Assembly: GCF_030817595.1 (NCBI RefSeq)
Contig: NZ_JAUSZN010000001.1
Coordinates: forward strand, 5,330,001 to 5,394,000
Length of the DNA: 64,000 nucleotides
Origin: Neobacillus niacini
GTDB taxonomy: Bacteria; Bacillota; Bacilli; Bacillales; Cytobacillaceae
Direction of reading: 5' to 3'
In this document: in pieces, positions 8,823 through 17,858 of the stretch
Position numbering within the stretch: position 1 is the first letter of the stretch
Layout: each line of letters opens with the position of its first letter
Notes under the pieces: generated by a model
Told to the model about the DNA's origin: nothing
The model's database searches: none
Seen by the model: only the letters and a program-made list of their open reading frames with translations
Program-made: the position numbers and the translations under genes

Positions 8823-9371
8823 ATGAATTATAACGTTCGTGGTGAAAACATTGAGGTAACTCCAGCAATTAGAGATTACGTTGAAAAGAAAATTTCTAAA
8901 TTGGAAAGGTATTTCACAGAAGCACCTGAAGCTAAGGTAAATGTGAATCTAAGATTCAATCAAGATAAAAGTTCCAAAGTAGAGGTTACCATCCCGCTTC
9001 CAAATTTGGTTCTTCGAGCAGAAGAAACAAATATTGATATGTATGCCGGCATTGACTTGATCTCAGACAAATTAGAGCGCCAAATTCGCAAGCATAAAAC
9101 AAAGGTTAATCGTAAATTCCGAGAAAAAGGTGATTTCCCGGTTACATTTGCAACTTCTGAAAACACTGAAACTGTAGATCACGATGAAGAGGACTTAGAA
9201 CTTGTTCGTACCAAGCGCTTTGATCTGAAGCCAATGGACAGTGAAGAAGCAATTCTTCAAATGAATCTATTAGGACACAGCTTCTATGTATTCAACAATT
9301 CTGAGACTAATCGTACAAACGTAGTTTATAAGCGTAAAGATGGCCGTTATGGCTTAATCGAAACACATTAA
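8823..9371 (+). CDS. hpf: Long-form ribosome hibernation promoting factor
   Basis: This is a 182-residue long HPF, full length. The N-terminal S30AE domain (MNYNVRGENIEVTPAIRDYVEKK, written here in part as VRGENIEVTPAIRDYVEKK) binds the decoding region. An acidic linker follows at about residues 115-130. The C-terminal dimerisation domain (FDLKPMDSEEAILQMNLLGHSFYVF) joins two 70S ribosomes into inactive 100S particles in stationary phase. The ATG follows AAAGGAGGAG. B. subtilis has secA immediately downstream; here other genes intervene and secA is reversed. Confidence 0.96.
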   Translation: MNYNVRGENIEVTPAIRDYVEKKISKLERYFTEAPEAKVNVNLRFNQDKSSKVEVTIPLPNLVLRAEETNIDMYAGIDLISDKLERQIRKHKTKVNRKFREKGDFPVTFATSENTETVDHDEEDLELVRTKRFDLKPMDSEEAILQMNLLGHSFYVFNNSETNRTNVVYKRKDGRYGLIETH

Positions 9372-9382
9372 TTAGAAACATG

Positions 9383-9415
9383 ACGCAGTTCCGAGCCATT
9401 GGAACTGCGTTTTTC
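9383..9415 (+). terminator. Terminator of hpf
   Basis: The stem ACGCAGTTCC / GGAACTGCGT with an 8-base loop is followed by TTTTTC. Confidence 0.9.
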
Positions 9416-9501
9416 TTGATGTCCTATTATTCTAATATATGAACTGTTCACAATCTCGCGGGATTACGATCAAGATCAATTTTCACAGGAGGCTTTTATT
9501 A

Positions 9502-10344
9502 ATGACATTTTCAATCGTAGGGTATGATCCAATCGAAAAAGAATGGGGAATTGCCGTTCAATCAAAATTTTTAGGAGTAGGTGCTGTGGTACCTTGGGCA
9601 AAGGCTGGTGCTGGGGCAGTAGCGACTCAATCATATGCCAACACAGCTTATGGTCCAAAAGCACTCGAATTAATGGAGCAGGGGAAGTCAGCACAGGAAA
9701 CCCTTGAACTACTATTAGCTGAAGACCCTGAAAAAGAAATGCGCCAGGTTGGGCTCATTGATGCTTCAGGCAACCCAGCGACTTTTACAGGAAAAGAGTG
9801 TTACGATTGGGCAGGCGGGGTGACAGGCACCCACTTTGCTGCGCAAGGGAATATTTTAGTGGATGAAAAAACGGTACAAGCGATGGCACAAGTATTTACG
9901 GAAATCGAAGGACCACTTGCAGACAGACTATTGGCTGCATTAGATGCCGGGCAGGAAGCTGGCGGCGATAGCAGAGGAAAGCAGTCTGCTGCTCTGTATA
10001 TCGTGAAAGATAAAGGCGGGTATGGTGGTTTTAATGACCGCTATATTGATTTAAGGGTTGATGATCATCCAGACCCAATTAAAGAATTAATCCGAATTTA
10101 TCAGCTGCAGCAATTGTATTTTGCACCATCAAAGCCTGAGCGAATCGCTGCGATTGAAGGAGAAATCAAAGACCAGTTAATTCACCATTTAAAAAGGTTA
10201 TCCTACCTTAGCGATGAACCAAAAAGCAATGATGACATTTTCAGGGCCCTAACAGCTTATATTCATACAGAAAACTTTGAAATGAGAGAACAGAGTTCAG
10301 GGTATATTGACCTGGAGGTTCTTGAATTTATGAAAAAATCATAA
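9502..10344 (+). CDS. DUF1028 family protein (Ntn-hydrolase fold, putative)
   Basis: This is a 280-residue DUF1028 protein. The start Met-Thr-Phe-Ser-Ile-Val follows AGGAGG, so ATG 9502 is preferred over the frame opening at 9439. The N-terminal TFSIVGYDP and VAVQSKF-like EWGIAVQSKFLGVGAVVPWA are typical of the family, as are AGAGAVATQSYAN and DLRVDDHPDP. The fold resembles Ntn hydrolases with a Thr as possible nucleophile after Met removal. Substrate is unknown; relatives are sometimes annotated near peptidoglycan or Ca/Mg-related genes. It is bounded by terminators on both sides. Confidence 0.82.
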   Translation: MTFSIVGYDPIEKEWGIAVQSKFLGVGAVVPWAKAGAGAVATQSYANTAYGPKALELMEQGKSAQETLELLLAEDPEKEMRQVGLIDASGNPATFTGKECYDWAGGVTGTHFAAQGNILVDEKTVQAMAQVFTEIEGPLADRLLAALDAGQEAGGDSRGKQSAALYIVKDKGGYGGFNDRYIDLRVDDHPDPIKELIRIYQLQQLYFAPSKPERIAAIEGEIKDQLIHHLKRLSYLSDEPKSNDDIFRALTAYIHTENFEMREQSSGYIDLEVLEFMKKS

Positions 10345-10352
10345 TACTTTTT

Positions 10353-10384
10353 CCTCCTAATACCCATTAGGAGGTTTTTTATTT
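10353..10384 (+). terminator. Terminator after the DUF1028 gene
   Basis: The stem CCTCCTAAT / ATTAGGAGG with a 4-base loop is followed by TTTTTT. The MITE-like element begins at the end of the T-run. Confidence 0.88.
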
Positions 10385-10385
10385 T

Positions 10386-10661
10386 GGCTCTGTTAATATT
10401 TATTGTTGATTTTCGTGAAGGGTTGGGAATTCATAGGCGGAGAATTTCCGGCTATTGTATATTGAGGAACCTAAGAAGCAGATATAAGCGGAGATATTCC
10501 GGTTAACAGCCTTAAAATAAGACAAAATCCAAGGATTTGGATTCAATAAGCGGAAAAACTCCGCTTATATTTAAGGAAATATGGGTATTTCCCAATTTAA
10601 ACGGAAATTCTCCGCTTATTTTCCAAACACAAAAAAATCAACATTTAATTTTAACAGAGTC
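10386..10661. mobile_element. MITE-like non-autonomous element, 276 bp, ISL3-like ends
   Basis: The ends are inverted repeats: 10386-10413 begins GGCTCTGTTAAT, and 10634-10661 read on the other strand begins GACTCTGTTAAA. They agree at 24 of 28 positions. TTTATTTT lies directly outside both ends (10378-10385 and 10662-10669), consistent with an 8-bp target duplication, though the sequence is AT-rich. The GGCTCT start and 8-bp duplication resemble ISL3-family elements. There is no transposase frame inside. The interior holds four palindromes annotated separately. The element fills most of the gap between the DUF1028 gene and the next gene. Confidence 0.72.
10432..10620. repeat. Four palindromic AAGCGGA...TCCGCTT units inside the MITE
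   Basis: The units lie at about 10432-10457, 10482-10506, 10545-10570 and 10597-10620, roughly 50-60 bp apart. Each is an imperfect palindrome built on GCGGA, a short AT core and TCCGC. The third is the best (AATAAGCGG and CCGCTTAT arms). Each could form a hairpin on either strand. Confidence 0.7.
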
Positions 10662-10759
10662 TTTATTTTAATAACACTATTTATATAATGGTAATATTGT
10701 TATTTTATTGAAATATAGTATAATAGTTCTAGATTTTAATCGAAGGAGGTAGGTATTAA

Positions 10760-11161
10760 GTGGGGAAAGCATATTTAAAGGTGGCAACTGTTTATTTTAC
10801 GATTGGGGTTTTGGCTGGGCTGACTATGGGAATTATCCATGATTTCCGTTTTACATCTGTTCACGCGCATGTAAATTTACTAGGCTGGGTATCCATGGCA
10901 TTATTCGGACTTATTTATCACTTTTATCCAAATGCTGCAAATTCAAAGCTTGCTAAAACACAATTCTGGTTACACAATATTGGGGTTCCGGTCATGCTCG
11001 GAGGAATCGCACTCCAAGTATTAGGTGTTTCTGCCGCTCTTGCACCAACCATTATTGGATCATTAGCAGTGGTGATTGGTGTTATATTATTTATGGTCAA
11101 TGTTTTTAAATATGTTGGAAAAGACTCAAAGTACAATTCTGATAAAAATGTATCGCTATAA
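10760..11161 (+). CDS. Small cytochrome oxidase subunit I-like membrane protein
   Basis: This 133-residue protein has about four predicted transmembrane helices. The segment SVHAHVNLLGWVSMALFGL resembles the heme-ligand helix of cbb3/NorB-type subunit I (HxHxNLLGW). A second His is in FWLHNIGVPVMLGG. It is far too short for an oxidase (about 450 residues or more) and lacks the Cu-B ligands. GTG 10760 is supported by AAGGAGGT at 9 bases. Short proteins of this sort occur as separate genes in Bacillaceae; whether they bind heme is not known to me. It lies alone between the MITE and a terminator. Confidence 0.65.
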   Translation: MGKAYLKVATVYFTIGVLAGLTMGIIHDFRFTSVHAHVNLLGWVSMALFGLIYHFYPNAANSKLAKTQFWLHNIGVPVMLGGIALQVLGVSAALAPTIIGSLAVVIGVILFMVNVFKYVGKDSKYNSDKNVSL

Positions 11162-11171
11162 AATACAACTT

Positions 11172-11206
11172 GCACACATGAATAGACATCATGTGTGTCT
11201 TTTTAT
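11172..11206 (+). terminator. Terminator after the oxidase-like small gene
   Basis: The stem GCACACATGA / TCATGTGTGT with a 7-base loop is followed by CTTTTTAT. Confidence 0.85.
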
Positions 11207-11334
11207 ATATTCTATTCATTCAAATAAAGAGTCCCGATAAAAAAATAGTAGGTATATTCGATACTAATCTGTCAAAAATGGTACTATTTAATTGATACAA
11301 ATTAGATACATAGAAAAGGGAGGGGCTAGTACTG

Positions 11335-13287
11335 ATGGCTGAAAACATAGGTCGGAACGAACCTTGTCCATGTGGGAGCGGGAAGAAATATAAAAAGTGC
11401 TGCGGGGCAAAGGAAGCCGTGTCGATCACACAAGTTATTGAAAATGAAATAGACGATTTACAAAAGAAATTGCTTCATTTTGCCCTCGATCACTTTGAAG
11501 AGGAAATATATCAGGGTCTTGATGAATATGAAGAATACTTTGAGATTGAGGATGAAGAGCGGCAGTTTTACGAATTTGTTTACACGGTCTGGTTTTCGCT
11601 GTTTAATGAATTGGAGGCTGGAGGAACCATTCTAGAAAACTTTATCTCCTCAGAGGCTGGAAGAATTAAAAGAACTAAATTGAAACAAATTCTTCAATCT
11701 TGGACAGAAGCTAGAGCGATTGCAGGCGAAATTTTAGAAGTTGAAAAAAATAAACTTATCGTGGTTGATGGGTTTTCATCTGAACGATTTGAAACGATTG
11801 TCACAAATGCCCAAAGATCGTTTGATATAGGGTCATTTTTTATGGGAATCCTTCTGCCATTTAATGAAAAATATGTCTTTTTCCCAGCGCCATTTGAGTT
11901 GCCCGATTTACCGGTCTATCATGCGATTGACTATATAAAACAAAAAAGTCTTATTGCTGCTTATGAGTCTCCGCAGGAATTTTTAACAGAGTTCTTTATG
12001 GAGATTATGGTGGATCTTACTAAGATTGGCGGTATGGTTGAGATTGATAATATGGAGTGGCAGTCGCCTGTTTATAAAGAGGTGGCAGAGCTGTTCAAGA
12101 GAAGTATGGAGTCACTTGGAGAAATGCCGCCAACTGTGGATGTAGGGATTATTCTCTGGTTTCAATTTTGCCAGAAAAAGCCGAAAAGGATTAAAAAGCC
12201 GAATCTATATGCAGCTTCTCTACATTATTTAATGACTCTGTTCAACGATATGGTTTCACCGATGACTCAAAAGGAAATCGCTAAGTTGTATGGTGTACCG
12301 GTAGGATCCCTTTCTTCTACTTATATAGAAATGGATGATGAATTAGAGGAAGATATAAAAAGAATTATTGAGCTATCATATGAGGAAGATGAACTTGATA
12401 ATCACCATACTCCCCCAATAAATCCGTTACAGGGGCCAATGCCTACAGAACAAGCCATGCACGAAGCACTAGCAGAGATTCAGGGTCATAATTTTGAAAG
12501 TGTTGAAGAAATAAATGACTTTTTGAATAAGAAGTTAACGAGTCAATCTCCAAAGAAAGCAGCCAGAACAAATAAAGAGCGTGCACAACAATTGGTCTAT
12601 GATGCAATGAAAGTCCAAGGTCCTAAACGATATAAACTTGCTGAGGAAGCCATAAGCATAAATCCGAACTGTGTGGATGCCTATGTTATACTCTTTGAAA
12701 ATTCAACAAGCCTGCAAGAAGCATTAATGCTTTCTGAAAAAGCAATGAAAATCGGGGAAAAGGAACTTGGAAAAGCATTCTTTGTAGAAAATAAAGGGCA
12801 TTTTTGGGGTCTGTTAGAAACTAGACCTTACATGCGTGCTAAAGCACAATATGCAGATGCTTTGTATCAACTAGGGAAATTACCTGAAGCCATACAGCAA
12901 TATGAGGAAATACTTGTGTTAAATAAAAATGATAACCTTGGTACTCGTTATATGTTATTTGCACTTTATTTGGACAAGGCGGAGTTGTCTAAAGCAGAGA
13001 AACTTTTGAAACAATATGAGGAGGAAACCGCCTATGGGCTTTACAACAAGCTATTGCTTGAATTATTGAAGAATGGTTTGAGTACAAGAGCGGCTAGAAT
13101 CCTGAAGGATGCTAAAAAGCAAAATCCAAATGTGATTCCATTCCTAACTGGTAAAAAACGTCTACCTAAACAAATGCCAGAATATCACAGCTGGGGTGAT
13201 GTAAACGAAGCTATTATCTATGTTGATGCTCATCTTCACTTATGGAAGAAGATAGAGGGATTACAGGAATGGCTTGAAAAGCATTAA
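11335..13287 (+). CDS. SEC-C motif and TPR-containing protein
   Basis: This 650-residue cytoplasmic protein has no signal or membrane segment. The N-terminus carries a SEC-C zinc motif, [19 protein letters not shown], at about residues 5-23. Long helical, acidic regions follow. The C-terminal third (about 410-590) has TPR-like repeats ([24 protein letters not shown]). The SEC-C motif is the same module that ends SecA, where it binds zinc and SecB or ribosomes. Its presence in a gene convergent with secA is notable. Function is unknown; a role in protein quality control or at the ribosome is only a guess. The start follows GGGAGGGG. Confidence 0.72.
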   Translation: MAENIGRNEPCPCGSGKKYKKCCGAKEAVSITQVIENEIDDLQKKLLHFALDHFEEEIYQGLDEYEEYFEIEDEERQFYEFVYTVWFSLFNELEAGGTILENFISSEAGRIKRTKLKQILQSWTEARAIAGEILEVEKNKLIVVDGFSSERFETIVTNAQRSFDIGSFFMGILLPFNEKYVFFPAPFELPDLPVYHAIDYIKQKSLIAAYESPQEFLTEFFMEIMVDLTKIGGMVEIDNMEWQSPVYKEVAELFKRSMESLGEMPPTVDVGIILWFQFCQKKPKRIKKPNLYAASLHYLMTLFNDMVSPMTQKEIAKLYGVPVGSLSSTYIEMDDELEEDIKRIIELSYEEDELDNHHTPPINPLQGPMPTEQAMHEALAEIQGHNFESVEEINDFLNKKLTSQSPKKAARTNKERAQQLVYDAMKVQGPKRYKLAEEAISINPNCVDAYVILFENSTSLQEALMLSEKAMKIGEKELGKAFFVENKGHFWGLLETRPYMRAKAQYADALYQLGKLPEAIQQYEEILVLNKNDNLGTRYMLFALYLDKAELSKAEKLLKQYEEETAYGLYNKLLLELLKNGLSTRAARILKDAKKQNPNVIPFLTGKKRLPKQMPEYHSWGDVNEAIIYVDAHLHLWKKIEGLQEWLEKH

Positions 13288-13316
13288 ATCGAGAGGATCG
13301 TCCTCTCGATTTTTTT
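13288..13316 (+). terminator. Terminator after the SEC-C/TPR gene
   Basis: ATCGAGAGGA / TCCTCTCGAT forms a nearly loopless palindrome followed by TTTTTT. Confidence 0.88.
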
Positions 13317-13361
13317 GCATATTGTCAAAAAGGCATTTATTTCGGTACTAATACAGACAAA

Positions 13362-13396
13362 TGAAAAGGGACAGCAAAAATTGCTGTCCTTTTTCA
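13362..13396. terminator. Terminator of secA, bidirectional
   Basis: The stem GGACAGCA / TGCTGTCC is flanked by T-runs on both strands (TTTTTC on plus; CCTTTTCATTT on minus). It lies just past the secA stop. Confidence 0.8.
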
Positions 13397-13401
13397 TGGC
13401 T

Positions 13402-15915
13402 TTATTTCCCTGCACCATGGCAGTTCTTATATTTCTTTCCACTGCCGCAATAGCATGGATCATTGCGGCCGATGTCGATTTGGTTTACTTTTGGTTTCTT
13501 TTTAACTGCTTCTCCGTCTTCTTTCGGATTAACAGCCTGTCCTTTTGCAACCTCTTGGCGTTCTAGGTTGTTACGGATTTCAGCCTTCATAATATACATA
13601 GAAGCTTCTTCTTCAATTGAAAGCACCATTGCCTCAAACATCGCGAAGCCTTCATGCTGGTATTCACGAAGCGGGTCAATTTGTCCATACGCGCGAAGAT
13701 GGATACCTTGGCGAAGTTGATCCATTTGGTCGATATGGTCAATCCACTTGCTATCAACCGCACGAAGCGTAACTACTTTTTCAAATTCGCGCATTTGCTC
13801 TGGAGAAAGAATTTGTTCTTTTTCATCATAACGCTCTTTCACCTTTGCGAATATAGCTTCTGTCATTTCCTCTGGGTCTTTTCCTTTTAATTGCTCGATA
13901 GTAATATCACCTTCATGCAGCAGGTTGGCATTCACGTAATCGATAATGCCCTGAAGGTTCCATTCTTCTTCATCCTCATGCTTGTTTGCATGTGCTTCAA
14001 CATTTCGCTGGATGGTAGAATGAATCATTTTTTCTACAATTTCACGAAGGTTTTCTGATTCTAATACTTCGTCACGCTGCGTGTAGATAATCTCACGCTG
14101 TTGACGTAGAACGTCATCATATTGTAAAAGCTGTTTACGGGCATCAAAGTTATTGCCCTCAACACGTTTTTGTGCGGATTCAACGGCTCTTGAAACCATT
14201 TTACTTTGAATTGGCTGAGTGTCGTCCATGCCAAGGCGTTCCATCATCGCTTTCATGTTGTCAGAACCGAAGCGGCGCATCAGTTCGTCTTCCATTGATA
14301 GGTAGAATTGCGTTACCCCTGGGTCACCTTGACGTCCGGAACGACCGCGAAGCTGGTTATCAATCCGTCGGCTTTCGTGTCGCTCTGTACCAATAACGGC
14401 AAGACCGCCTAATTCAATGACACCTTCGCCAAGCTTAATGTCCGTACCACGTCCTGCCATGTTGGTTGCGATGGTAACAGAGCCTTTATGACCTGCTTCC
14501 GCAATAATTTCTGCTTCGCGTTCATGGTTTTTCGCATTCAAGACATTATGTTTGATGCCTTTTTTCAACAAATACTTAGATATAAGTTCAGATGTTTCAA
14601 TTGCTACCGTACCAACAAGTACAGGCTGACCTTTTTGATTACGCGCGGCAATATCCTCGACAACTGCACGGAACTTGCCATCCATGGAAGCATAAATTAA
14701 ATCTGGGCGGTCATCACGTGCAATCGGTCTATTGGTTGGAATTACGATAACGTTCATATTATAAATGTTTCGGAATTCTTCTTCTTCCGTTTTCGCAGTA
14801 CCTGTCATACCAGCAAGCTTTTCGTACATACGGAAGTAGTTTTGGAAGGTGATTGTTGCCATGGTCATGCTTTCATTTTGAACTTCCAAACCTTCTTTTG
14901 CTTCAATCGCTTGATGCAGGCCTTCACTATAACGACGGCCCTTCATTAAACGGCCCGTAAACTGGTCAACAATTACGATTTCACCATCTTGCACAACATA
15001 ATCAACATCTAGGTGCATGCTGACATTTGCCTTCAAGGCTTGGTTAATATGATGGTTTAGAGTTACGTGCGACATATCAAAAAGATTCTCTATCCCAAAA
15101 GCGCGCTCTGCTTTGTTGATACCATCTTCCGTCAACATAACACCTTTTGTTTTTTCATCATAGGTATAATCTTGATCTCTTGTCAGCGTCCGTACAAATG
15201 CGTTCGCTTGAATATAAAGTACGGCAGACTTTTGAGCAGAACCAGAGATAATCAACGGTGTACGCGCTTCGTCGATTAGAATGGAGTCAACCTCGTCAAT
15301 AACCGCATAGAACAGAGGACGCTGTACTTTTTGTTCCTTATAAAGCACCATGTTATCCCGTAAATAATCGAAGCCAAACTCATTGTTTGTACCGTATGTG
15401 ATGTCACAGGCATATGCTTCCTGTTTTTCTTCTTTAGACATGCTGTTTAAGTTTAAACCAACCGTAAGTCCAAGAAATTGATATAATTGTCCCATTTCGT
15501 TGGCGTCACGGCTAGCCAAGTATTCATTGACTGTAATAACGTGTACACCTTTTCCAGAGACTGCATTTAAGTAAACCGGCATAGTAGCGGTAAGTGTTTT
15601 ACCTTCCCCGGTTTTCATCTCTGAGATATTTCCTTCATGGAGAGAAATCCCTCCCATTAATTGAACATGGTATGGATATAAACCAAGAACCCTGCGTGCT
15701 CCTTCACGAACCACTGCAAAGGCTTCAATTAGCAAATCATCAAGTGTTTCACCTTTTTGATAGCGAAGCTTAAACTCTTCTGTTTTTTCACGGAGCTGGT
15801 CATCGCTTAATTTTTCGGTTTCTTCTGCCAGAGCCTCAATTTGATTTGCCATTTTGTCCAGCCGCTTCAGCTCGCGTTTATTAAGATCGAACACTTTATT
15901 TAAAATCCCCATCAT
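13402..15915 (-). CDS. secA: Preprotein translocase ATPase SecA
   Basis: This is an 837-residue SecA, full length for Bacillus. It is the motor that pushes unfolded preproteins through SecYEG. Visible features are the Walker A region [13 protein letters not shown], Walker [18 protein letters not shown], helicase motif GRGTDIKLG, and [13 protein letters not shown]. The C-terminus carries the SEC-C zinc motif [25 protein letters not shown] at the start follows AAAGGAG; the second Met is equally plausible. In B. subtilis secA lies between hpf and prfB on the same strand. Here it points the opposite way and is separated from prfB by the cytochrome cluster. Confidence 0.98.
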   Translation of the reverse strand: MMGILNKVFDLNKRELKRLDKMANQIEALAEETEKLSDDQLREKTEEFKLRYQKGETLDDLLIEAFAVVREGARRVLGLYPYHVQLMGGISLHEGNISEMKTGEGKTLTATMPVYLNAVSGKGVHVITVNEYLASRDANEMGQLYQFLGLTVGLNLNSMSKEEKQEAYACDITYGTNNEFGFDYLRDNMVLYKEQKVQRPLFYAVIDEVDSILIDEARTPLIISGSAQKSAVLYIQANAFVRTLTRDQDYTYDEKTKGVMLTEDGINKAERAFGIENLFDMSHVTLNHHINQALKANVSMHLDVDYVVQDGEIVIVDQFTGRLMKGRRYSEGLHQAIEAKEGLEVQNESMTMATITFQNYFRMYEKLAGMTGTAKTEEEEFRNIYNMNVIVIPTNRPIARDDRPDLIYASMDGKFRAVVEDIAARNQKGQPVLVGTVAIETSELISKYLLKKGIKHNVLNAKNHEREAEIIAEAGHKGSVTIATNMAGRGTDIKLGEGVIELGGLAVIGTERHESRRIDNQLRGRSGRQGDPGVTQFYLSMEDELMRRFGSDNMKAMMERLGMDDTQPIQSKMVSRAVESAQKRVEGNNFDARKQLLQYDDVLRQQREIIYTQRDEVLESENLREIVEKMIHSTIQRNVEAHANKHEDEEEWNLQGIIDYVNANLLHEGDITIEQLKGKDPEEMTEAIFAKVKERYDEKEQILSPEQMREFEKVVTLRAVDSKWIDHIDQMDQLRQGIHLRAYGQIDPLREYQHEGFAMFEAMVLSIEEEASMYIMKAEIRNNLERQEVAKGQAVNPKEDGEAVKKKPKVNQIDIGRNDPCYCGSGKKYKNCHGAGK

Positions 15916-16430
15916 ATGATGAAACGCTCCTTTATGTCTGATTTTCTACCTTAAGAAATTCGCTTTATATTCATAAAAATCCTATCAAAAATATCAATAA
16001 ATATCCTTTATATCTTACCACTTCCATAATTGAGTGACAACATTGTTACCTATTTAGCCACATTTGCAAAGAGTGATTCTTTAGAGTCTATCACTACACT
16101 TAATACTCCTATTTCAAAATTGTCAATTTTTTGTATGCGGCTATCATTCGTGTTTTATTAAAAATGAGGATATTTAATGAAATAAAATTTAATCGATTGT
16201 ATAAATATTAGTTTTGGTTAAGGTTAACAACGTGATTATATTGTTAAATAAACCTTTGATTATCAATGTTTCTATGTTGTTTTTAGGAAGAAGGTCACGT
16301 GAAGCTAGTGTGAAAAAATATTCACAAATTGTACATTGGAAAATACTTTTGCAATGTTAGATACTACCATTAGAGAGGTTAACTTAGAAAAATAGAGAGA
16401 GAAAAATAAATATTGGGAAGGGTGAGTCAT
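15916..16430. other. Divergent intergenic region secA / cytochrome cluster
   Basis: This AT-rich gap of 515 bp separates two divergent genes. It must hold the secA promoter (minus strand) and the promoter of the cytochrome cluster. The only well-formed signal I can read is the palindrome at 16309-16326. A weak promoter-like pair, TTGGAA (16336-16341) and GATACT (16360-16365) with an 18-base spacer, follows it. No small gene is evident. Confidence 0.5.
16309..16326. promoter_or_regulatory. Palindrome TGTGAA-N6-TTCACA upstream of the cytochrome cluster
   Basis: This is a perfect 6-bp inverted repeat with a 6-base AT spacer. The half-site TGTGA/TCACA is shared by Fnr/CRP-family, Rex and ResD-type sites, all linked to oxygen or redox control in Bacillus. 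The spacing is not canonical: Fnr and CRP use TGTGA-N6-TCACA, and Rex uses TTGTGAA-N4-TTCACAA. The regulator is therefore undetermined. It lies about 54 bp upstream of the start inferred from the weak promoter at 16336-16365. Confidence 0.45.
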
Positions 16431-17828
16431 GTGGCTTTTTGGGGGAAGAAAAAGAATAAAGATATAGATCCTGAAACTAGAGAAGATAAAAAGAAACCTG
16501 GACTATTTCGCACACTCTGGCAGAAGTTTAGAAAGATAGACTGGAAGGATCCAGTTACAAGATGGAAAGCATTATTTGTCGCCCTAATCGGGTCTATTGT
16601 TGTTTTTGGAGGAGGATATGGTGTTATCTCCTTCACCAACTCGCCTTCATTTTGTAAAAGTTGTCACGAGATGGCGCCAGAATATACAACCTTTACAGCG
16701 AGTGCGCACAGTGAAATTTCTTGTGTTCAATGTCATATTAAGCCTGGGTTCGTGAACATGATGACCCATAAGGTGATTTCATTAAAAGAAGTTTATCACC
16801 ATGTTATGGGTATACCTGAACAAATTGTACAAACAGAACACGAAGCGGTTTCAGATCATAACTGTTTGCAGTGTCACTCTAAGAACCGTCTTGTAACAGC
16901 TTCAAAAGACTTAATTGTAAACCATAAAGGACATATCGAAGAGGGTGTTCCTTGTATCAGCTGTCACTCAGGAGTTGCACACGCAAAAATTGCAGCACGA
17001 GGAATCAATACCGAAGAAGTACGCAGTCATTGGACAGAAGATGTAGCGCAACAAATGATGGAACAGAAATATTTAGCACCAAACATGGGAACATGTATTG
17101 ACTGTCACGACAAAGTAAATAACGGCGAGAAGCCTTGGAAAGATGTGGCTTATCTTGTACCGCCAAATCCAGAGCACCTTGAAGAAGCAGCTAAAAGTGA
17201 AACAAAAGAAACTACGAGTGAAGTAAAACATGATGCAGCAACAGAGGAAGAAGCAGCTGAGGCAGTGGCATCACATGACGAGAAAACACAAGCGCTTATT
17301 TTAGAAGCAGTTGGCAAGCAAACGAAGGACGTTAAGCTTTCGATGGCATGTGAAACTTGCCATCAAAGAGTTAAAGTTCCAGAAAGTCACCGAGTTGAAA
17401 ACTGGAATGGAAACCACGGTGGTACAGCACTTCAAGAGCTAGACACATGTGTAGACTGTCACCAGGATTCAAAGTGGGTAAGAGATATTCCTAAAGAAGA
17501 CTTAATGTCCATGCTTAAGATGGCTGAGGTTGAAGAAGAAAATAAAGACCATAAGTACACAGCAAATATGACTGTTGTAAGGGAACAAGCACGTATCAAT
17601 AAATTCTGCAGCGCTTGTCATAGTGAACGTCCGGAAAGTCACGCAAAGAGTAATCAATGGTTAGTTGGTCACGCAAATAACGCGTTATCACCAGAAGAAA
17701 AGGCCGAGTGTTTTGTCTGTCATGATCAACAAAAACCAAAAACAGGATCAACAGATCTAAAAGCATCAACTGATGTTTATTGTGAATATTGCCATAGAAC
17801 CGGATTTAAGGATGATGAGAAAAAATAA
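16431..17828 (+). CDS. Membrane-anchored decaheme c-type cytochrome, NapC/NirT type
   Basis: This protein has 465 residues. A positively charged cytoplasmic N-terminus is followed by one membrane helix at about residues 45-66. Ten CXXCH heme motifs run from Cys75 to Cys451 (CKSCH, CVQCH, CLQCH, CISCH, CIDCH, CETCH, CVDCH, CSACH, CFVCH, CEYCH). The first four, with FCKSCHEMAPEY and CVQCHIKPG, look like the NapC/NirT/NrfH tetraheme module that oxidises menaquinol. A charged, Glu-rich linker at about 250-285 leads to six more hemes. GTG 16431 is chosen because GGGAAGGG lies just before it; TTG 16413 and GTG 16422 are in frame. It is the first gene of the cluster. The likely role is quinol oxidation and outward electron transfer. 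Confidence 0.87.
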   Translation: MAFWGKKKNKDIDPETREDKKKPGLFRTLWQKFRKIDWKDPVTRWKALFVALIGSIVVFGGGYGVISFTNSPSFCKSCHEMAPEYTTFTASAHSEISCVQCHIKPGFVNMMTHKVISLKEVYHHVMGIPEQIVQTEHEAVSDHNCLQCHSKNRLVTASKDLIVNHKGHIEEGVPCISCHSGVAHAKIAARGINTEEVRSHWTEDVAQQMMEQKYLAPNMGTCIDCHDKVNNGEKPWKDVAYLVPPNPEHLEEAAKSETKETTSEVKHDAATEEEAAEAVASHDEKTQALILEAVGKQTKDVKLSMACETCHQRVKVPESHRVENWNGNHGGTALQELDTCVDCHQDSKWVRDIPKEDLMSMLKMAEVEEENKDHKYTANMTVVREQARINKFCSACHSERPESHAKSNQWLVGHANNALSPEEKAECFVCHDQQKPKTGSTDLKASTDVYCEYCHRTGFKDDEKK

Positions 17829-17858
17829 AGTTTTGATGTTTAATAGGAGGGAAAGTGA

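Noticed and set aside
10432..10620. Regularly spaced palindromes as a CRISPR array
   Set aside because: Units are degenerate and differ from each other, only four are present, no cas genes are near, and they sit within inverted-repeat ends of a MITE.
16309..16326. Assignment of the palindrome specifically to Rex or Fnr
   Set aside because: The half-site distance is two bases longer than in the consensus of either; only a general redox-regulator-like call is made.
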